A DNA stretch of 64,000 nt from Benincasa hispida (Eukaryota > Streptophyta > Magnoliopsida > Cucurbitales > Cucurbitaceae): positions 18,408,989 through 18,472,988 of the forward strand of contig NC_052359.1 of NCBI RefSeq assembly GCF_009727055.1, written 5' to 3'. This document shows positions 59,780 through 64,000 of this stretch, piece after piece. Made by a program: the position numbers and the translations under genes. The stretch's first letter is position 1. Every line of letters begins with the position of its first letter. Below the pieces are notes generated by a model, which saw nothing but the letters and a program-made list of their open reading frames with translations, ran no database searches and was not told the origin of the DNA.

Positions 59780-61000
59780 GTGTCACATCCTTTCCCAGTT
59801 TACCCTCTAAAATCGAAAGGGGATATGACGGCAGTAGTTTCCGACCTACTTGCTAGCACTTATTGCCTAACTTAAGTAAAACCTGCTTAAAACCTTGATA
59901 TGCCAATACGACTTAGCGGAAAAATAACTATGACTTTAACTAGCAAAGCAACTTAAATACAATTCAGAAACGACGACAACATATGTCCAACAAAACAACA
60001 CAAGAACGAAAACATGGGTCCCAAAATAAAATCCACAAGTCCCAAACTTCTCTCAAACATATGTACATCAAAAACAAGTTTAACCTAAGCTTCCTCCTTC
60101 CTAGTCGAGTTTGAGTGGCAAGCAACAGTGGGTTCAACCTCGGGGAATCTGACCGCTACCTAGGAAAAAAGGAAACATTTGAAAATGGTGAGCTGTGTTC
60201 CGCAGTTAGCGACTCATAAAATAACAGTTTCCATCTCAAGCCTTTCATACACATATTATATTAAAACATAAAAACATGCCGAAATAATCTCAAGAAACTT
60301 ACGTAGTATCATACATTAATGGTTGTGGCCAGGAGACCCATACTTTGGCCTCTCATACATAACTACCTAACGTGCACGTGGAGTATACTATAGATACCCA
60401 ACCCTTTAGATACTTCCTTGGATACCTTCTATACCTTCGGCATCCGGTTTACTAGAATCGTAACATTCATAAAGATATGAGTACAATAAGCTTTAAGCAT
60501 AACACTTACCTAGTTTTCACCATAAGAGCATTATCAAAAATTCAACACGCATACTTCATGAACTATAAACATTTAGTTTTACAATACTTTAAGCATTCAA
60601 CCTTGACATGCGCTAGAATTAGTAAAAACTTATTTAAATAGCTTAAAACATCATGCTTAAGAAATGCTATGAAATCTTTAAAATCATAAGTATAGACTTT
60701 AGCTGCTTGGAAAACCCATAAACCTTAGCATGAAATTCATTTGAACACATGCCCTTTTTATATATAAATTTTTGAAGACATTTAGTCACTCACAGGTCTT
60801 TAGGCTTGTTTTTCTTAGGCTTAGTAGCCTTCCCCAATGGACGTTGGTTCTACACATAAGAACCAAAATTTTGGTTACTACTTTGGTCTCCCTTTTGAGA
60901 CTACCCTTTTTTAACCAAGCTCAACACTTAAGCAAAAAAATTGTCTGTTCGCCCATAAATTTCCAGATTCAACTTCTAACGTCAATAATCGAAAACTAGA
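59780..61000. repeat. Unclassified LTR-like repeat
   Basis: It begins TGTCACATCC directly at the end of copia C and contains phrases such as CAACAGTGGGTTCAACCTC and CTGACCGCTACCTAGG that I associate with a high-copy gypsy repeat in cucurbit-like genomes. No partner copy, primer site or coding part lies in the window, so its type, orientation and right border remain open. Confidence 0.4.
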
Positions 61001-61379
61001 ACTCATTTTAAGAAAGTTCCTTTTTCAAACATGCTCAGAATTTTTGTTGACAATGCTCTTATTCAAGAATTTAGGATAATGATCTATATCGATGTACACA
61101 TGTTTTGAGGGAAAATATTTTATCCATAGATATTGTGTCATGGTTGTTAAGCATGTGATCATATAAATTATGTTAAGCCTTCGGTGATATAGCTAATTAT
61201 ATAAGTTAATAATGTTAATCAGGTTGGCTTCAAGAGTGAAGTAAGAAGGTAAAGGTGGTATATGCTGGTGATAGGGCTTGTAACTGCTATCGTCACATCT
61301 TCTTCCAGGTTAGAGGGTAATCTGGGAGGGAGTTTGACAAAAGGAGAACCCTACGCCTTTACGAGAGAACTCCCCTGAT

Positions 61380-62704
61380 GAGTTCCTATTCCAGATTACC
61401 ATGCCCATGTCATGGTATGCTGACATGGTAAATTTCCTGGTTACTGGTAAGTTCCCCTATGATATGCCTAGTTCCAAGAAGGCCAAACTGAGGAGTGATT
61501 CAAAATATTTTTTTTGGGACCCGTCATACCTTTGGAAGATTTATTCTGACTAAATCGTTAGGAGGTGTGTCCCAGATGAGGAGTTTGAGTCTGTACTTTC
61601 ATTCTATCATGAGATGGCCTATGGAGGGCATTTTATCCCAAATAGGACTGTTTAGGAAAATTTTGGATAGTGGGTTGATCTAGAATTCTTTGTTTGTTGA
61701 TTGTTTTGCAGTTTATAAATCCTATGAGAGATGTTAGAGGTCAGGTTCTTTGTCTAGGAAAAACGAGATGTCACTTAATTCTATCCTTGTATGTGAGATT
61801 TTTTATGTTTGTGGCATAGATTTCAGGGAACCCTTTCCTTCTTCATATGGTTACTTGTATATTCTTTTGGCAGTGGATTATGTGGAAGTGGGTTGAGGCT
61901 ATCCCCACTAGGACTAACAATGTTTCCATTGTTTCATGATTCTTAAGAGCTGACATCTTTTCCAGGCTTGGCATACCTTGAGCCATAATTAGTGACCAGG
62001 GTACACACTTTTACAATCGGACCATCAAGGCGCTTATAAGGAAGTATGGAGTTCACCATCGAGTTTCCATTCTATACCATCCTCAAACGAATGGCCAAGA
62101 AGAAATATCTAATCGAAATATTAAGAGTATCCTAGAGAAAGCTGTCAATCCAATGAGGAAAGATTGAAGCACGCGCATTGACGATGCTCTTTGGGCTTAC
62201 AGAACTGCTTTCAAAGCTCCTATTAGAATGATGCCCTTCAAGCTTGTCTATGGCAAGGCGTGCCATTTACCGGTAGAGGTTGAGCGTAAGGTCTATTGGG
62301 CGATAAAGCAATTCAATATGAATCTGGCCCAAGCCAGTGAGGAGTGATTTCTAGAACTATAGGAATTGGAGGAACTACGCTTTGAAACCTATGAGAACTC
62401 AAGACTCTACAAAGAAAAATCAAAACTAATTCATGATAAGGGTATTTTGAGAAAGGAATTTCAGGTTGGTTAGAAAGTGCTGCTCTACAATTCACATTAA
62501 TCATTCATGCTCGGTAATCTTAAATCTAAATGGCTTGGTTCTTTTGAGATTATTAACTTGTTTCCCTATGGTGCAGTTGAGATCAGGAGTCTGGAGTCAG
62601 GGAAAGAGCTCAAGGTGAATGGGCACCACCTTAAAATCTTCAACAAAGGGGAAGTCAATTCAGCTTGCTCAAGCTTCCTATTGGCTCCACCCTCTATCAC
62701 TTGA
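61380..62704 (+). pseudogene. Integrase of a second Athila-like gypsy element
   Basis: In pieces the plus strand reads the region before integrase (YADMVNFLVTGKFPYDMP), YHEMAYGGHF, then AIISDQGTHFYNRTIKAL (second catalytic Asp), HPQTNGQEEISNRNIKSILEK (catalytic Glu) and ALWAYRTAFKAPI. The C-terminal part LKSKWLGSFEIINLFPYGAVEIRS to NGHHLKIFNKGE is open at 62507-62704. Many stops and frameshifts occur. It is a relative of the element at 7081-17391 but a different family member. Confidence 0.8.
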
Positions 62705-64000
62705 GCCCACGTCGCTAGTCGTCGAGCAAAAGACGTTAAAAGTTGCACTACCTGGAGGTAACCAGGAGTTTAAATTATTTGCTTTCTTTTATTTTCTTTT
62801 TCTTCTTTTGTTTTGTTTGTTTCATTTTCTTTTTTATTAAAGAATGGTTGACTACATTTATTTTTCTTCTTAGGTAAAATGTCAATTTTGGCTTTTGGAG
62901 GAAGGCTTTCCCAATGATCATGCTTGTGTCCAAAATCTAAGAGAGTTTTTCTGTTCCCCTTGTCCCCTTTTCTTTGTCCTTAGCATGAATTAAAGCCTAG
63001 ATATACATTGAGGACAATGCATAACTTTTAAGTTGGGGGTAGGCGAAGCATGTTTCGAAATATTTGATATTTTGATTTGTGATCCGAATTGTTGTCTTAA
63101 TTCTATTTGATGGATGCTTTAATGTCTGTTCATTCAGTTTGTCGTTTCCTTTCAATAACAAATTCCTTGGGTTGCTTGTTCTTAAAGAGGAGTAATTTTC
63201 ATGATTTTGAGCTTTTTATAAAAAATAAAAATAAAAAAATCATGAGATCCATGCATAATGAACCTAGGACGAAAATTTTTCTGTTTTGAATCCCTTACAA
63301 GTCTTAGAAATTGATTATCCATCTCAGAATTTCGTTGTCACCTCGAAAGGCCCTCTTTTGTCTTGGGAGTAACTTTTAGTGTTGAGAGCGAATTAGACAG
63401 TGAGAGAAAAATGGCCTAGTGTGCAAGAAAGAAAAATAAAGAGAATCAAGCTAGTTGCCATTCTTATATATATATATAAACCATAAAAAGGAGGCACATG
63501 CCCGCGTGCTTGCAAAAAAAAAATAATAAATAAAAAATAATAATAAAATAGTGTGCATGGATAAAATTGAAATGAGCTACCTCTGACGTGTCTAGTTAGG
63601 GCCTGCAAGAAAAGAGTGTATAGGTTCTCGGCGATTGGGTGTGAAAGGTAGCCTTCTAGGTAAAATCGATGTCTTATATATTTTATGTGTGTGAGTTTTG
63701 GGTACTCCTAGCTAGTGTTTCTCTTTGATTAGCAATAACAGTATGTCTCGACCTGATGACCGAGCTAGAGTAGTGAGAAGATGAGATGGGAATAGGATAA
63801 AACGTTTATGGGTACTTTTCAATTTACAAAAAAGTTCTCGTGTCTTAGTGTTTCATTCATACATGGCTTTGATTGAAAAAGACCTTTTATAAAAGTCTCA
63901 ATTGAGTGATTGTTTGATTTTGTTATGTGATTTATTGTGCGACCCTAAAGACGGTTGAGATTTGAGAAAGGATTCAATGAATGGAGTGAATATTTTCTTG
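62705..64000 (+). other. 3' non-coding part of the second gypsy element
   Basis: No gene supported. ATTGAGGACAATGC followed by AAGTTGGGGGTAGG near 63009-63045 is the usual motif before the polypurine tract of Athila-like elements, so the 3' LTR may start shortly after; its end is not in the window. An (AT)n run is at 63466-63477, and an A-rich AATAATAAATA stretch is at 63514-63550. Confidence 0.5.

Overview
This window looks like a repeat-dominated part of a eudicot nuclear genome. It is AT-rich, has plant-type introns, plant Ty1-copia and Ty3-gypsy (Athila-type) retrotransposons, a G-type lectin S-receptor-like kinase gene and a nuclear tRNA-His. Several repeats feel familiar from cucurbit genomes, but that is only recollection and the family is not proven here. 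Two N runs (1851-2765 and 29123-29147), a mate-pair adapter, and two probable gap-fill artefacts show a draft assembly.

Left block (1-28057, three nested elements). Copia A (minus strand, cut by the window start) ends at 7080 inside the 5' LTR of an Athila-type gypsy element (plus strand, 7081-17391). That element ends inside the 3' LTR of copia B (minus strand, 17392-28057). The simplest order is B first, then gypsy, then A. All three have stops and frameshifts. Copia B, and probably A, keep pol but no recognisable gag.

Middle block (28058-38185). A truncated gypsy-like LTR with primer-binding site and leader comes first. Next is the only intact protein gene, a seven-exon G-type lectin receptor kinase (30821-34179, 816 codons plus stop, all splice phases consistent). 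Next is an intact tRNA-His(GUG) at 36154-36224. The rest is AT-rich intergenic DNA.

Right block (38186-64000, second nest). Element E is a SIRE-type copia with a decayed envelope-like ORF (minus strand). It is interrupted by copia C (minus strand). C's LTR is interrupted by a solo LTR with a perfect 5-bp target duplication (44061-45997). C's gag is interrupted by element D (49178-57384), which has two LTRs and a gag ORF but no recognisable pol. C's leader then runs into an unclassified LTR-like stretch (59780-61000) and the decayed integrase end of a second Athila-like gypsy element.

No new host system is evident. The points most worth following are the reciprocal half-elements (pol without gag in A/B, gag without pol in D), a leader repeat shared by A, B, C and D, the intact receptor kinase surrounded by repeats, and several assembly artefacts that would mislead automatic annotation.
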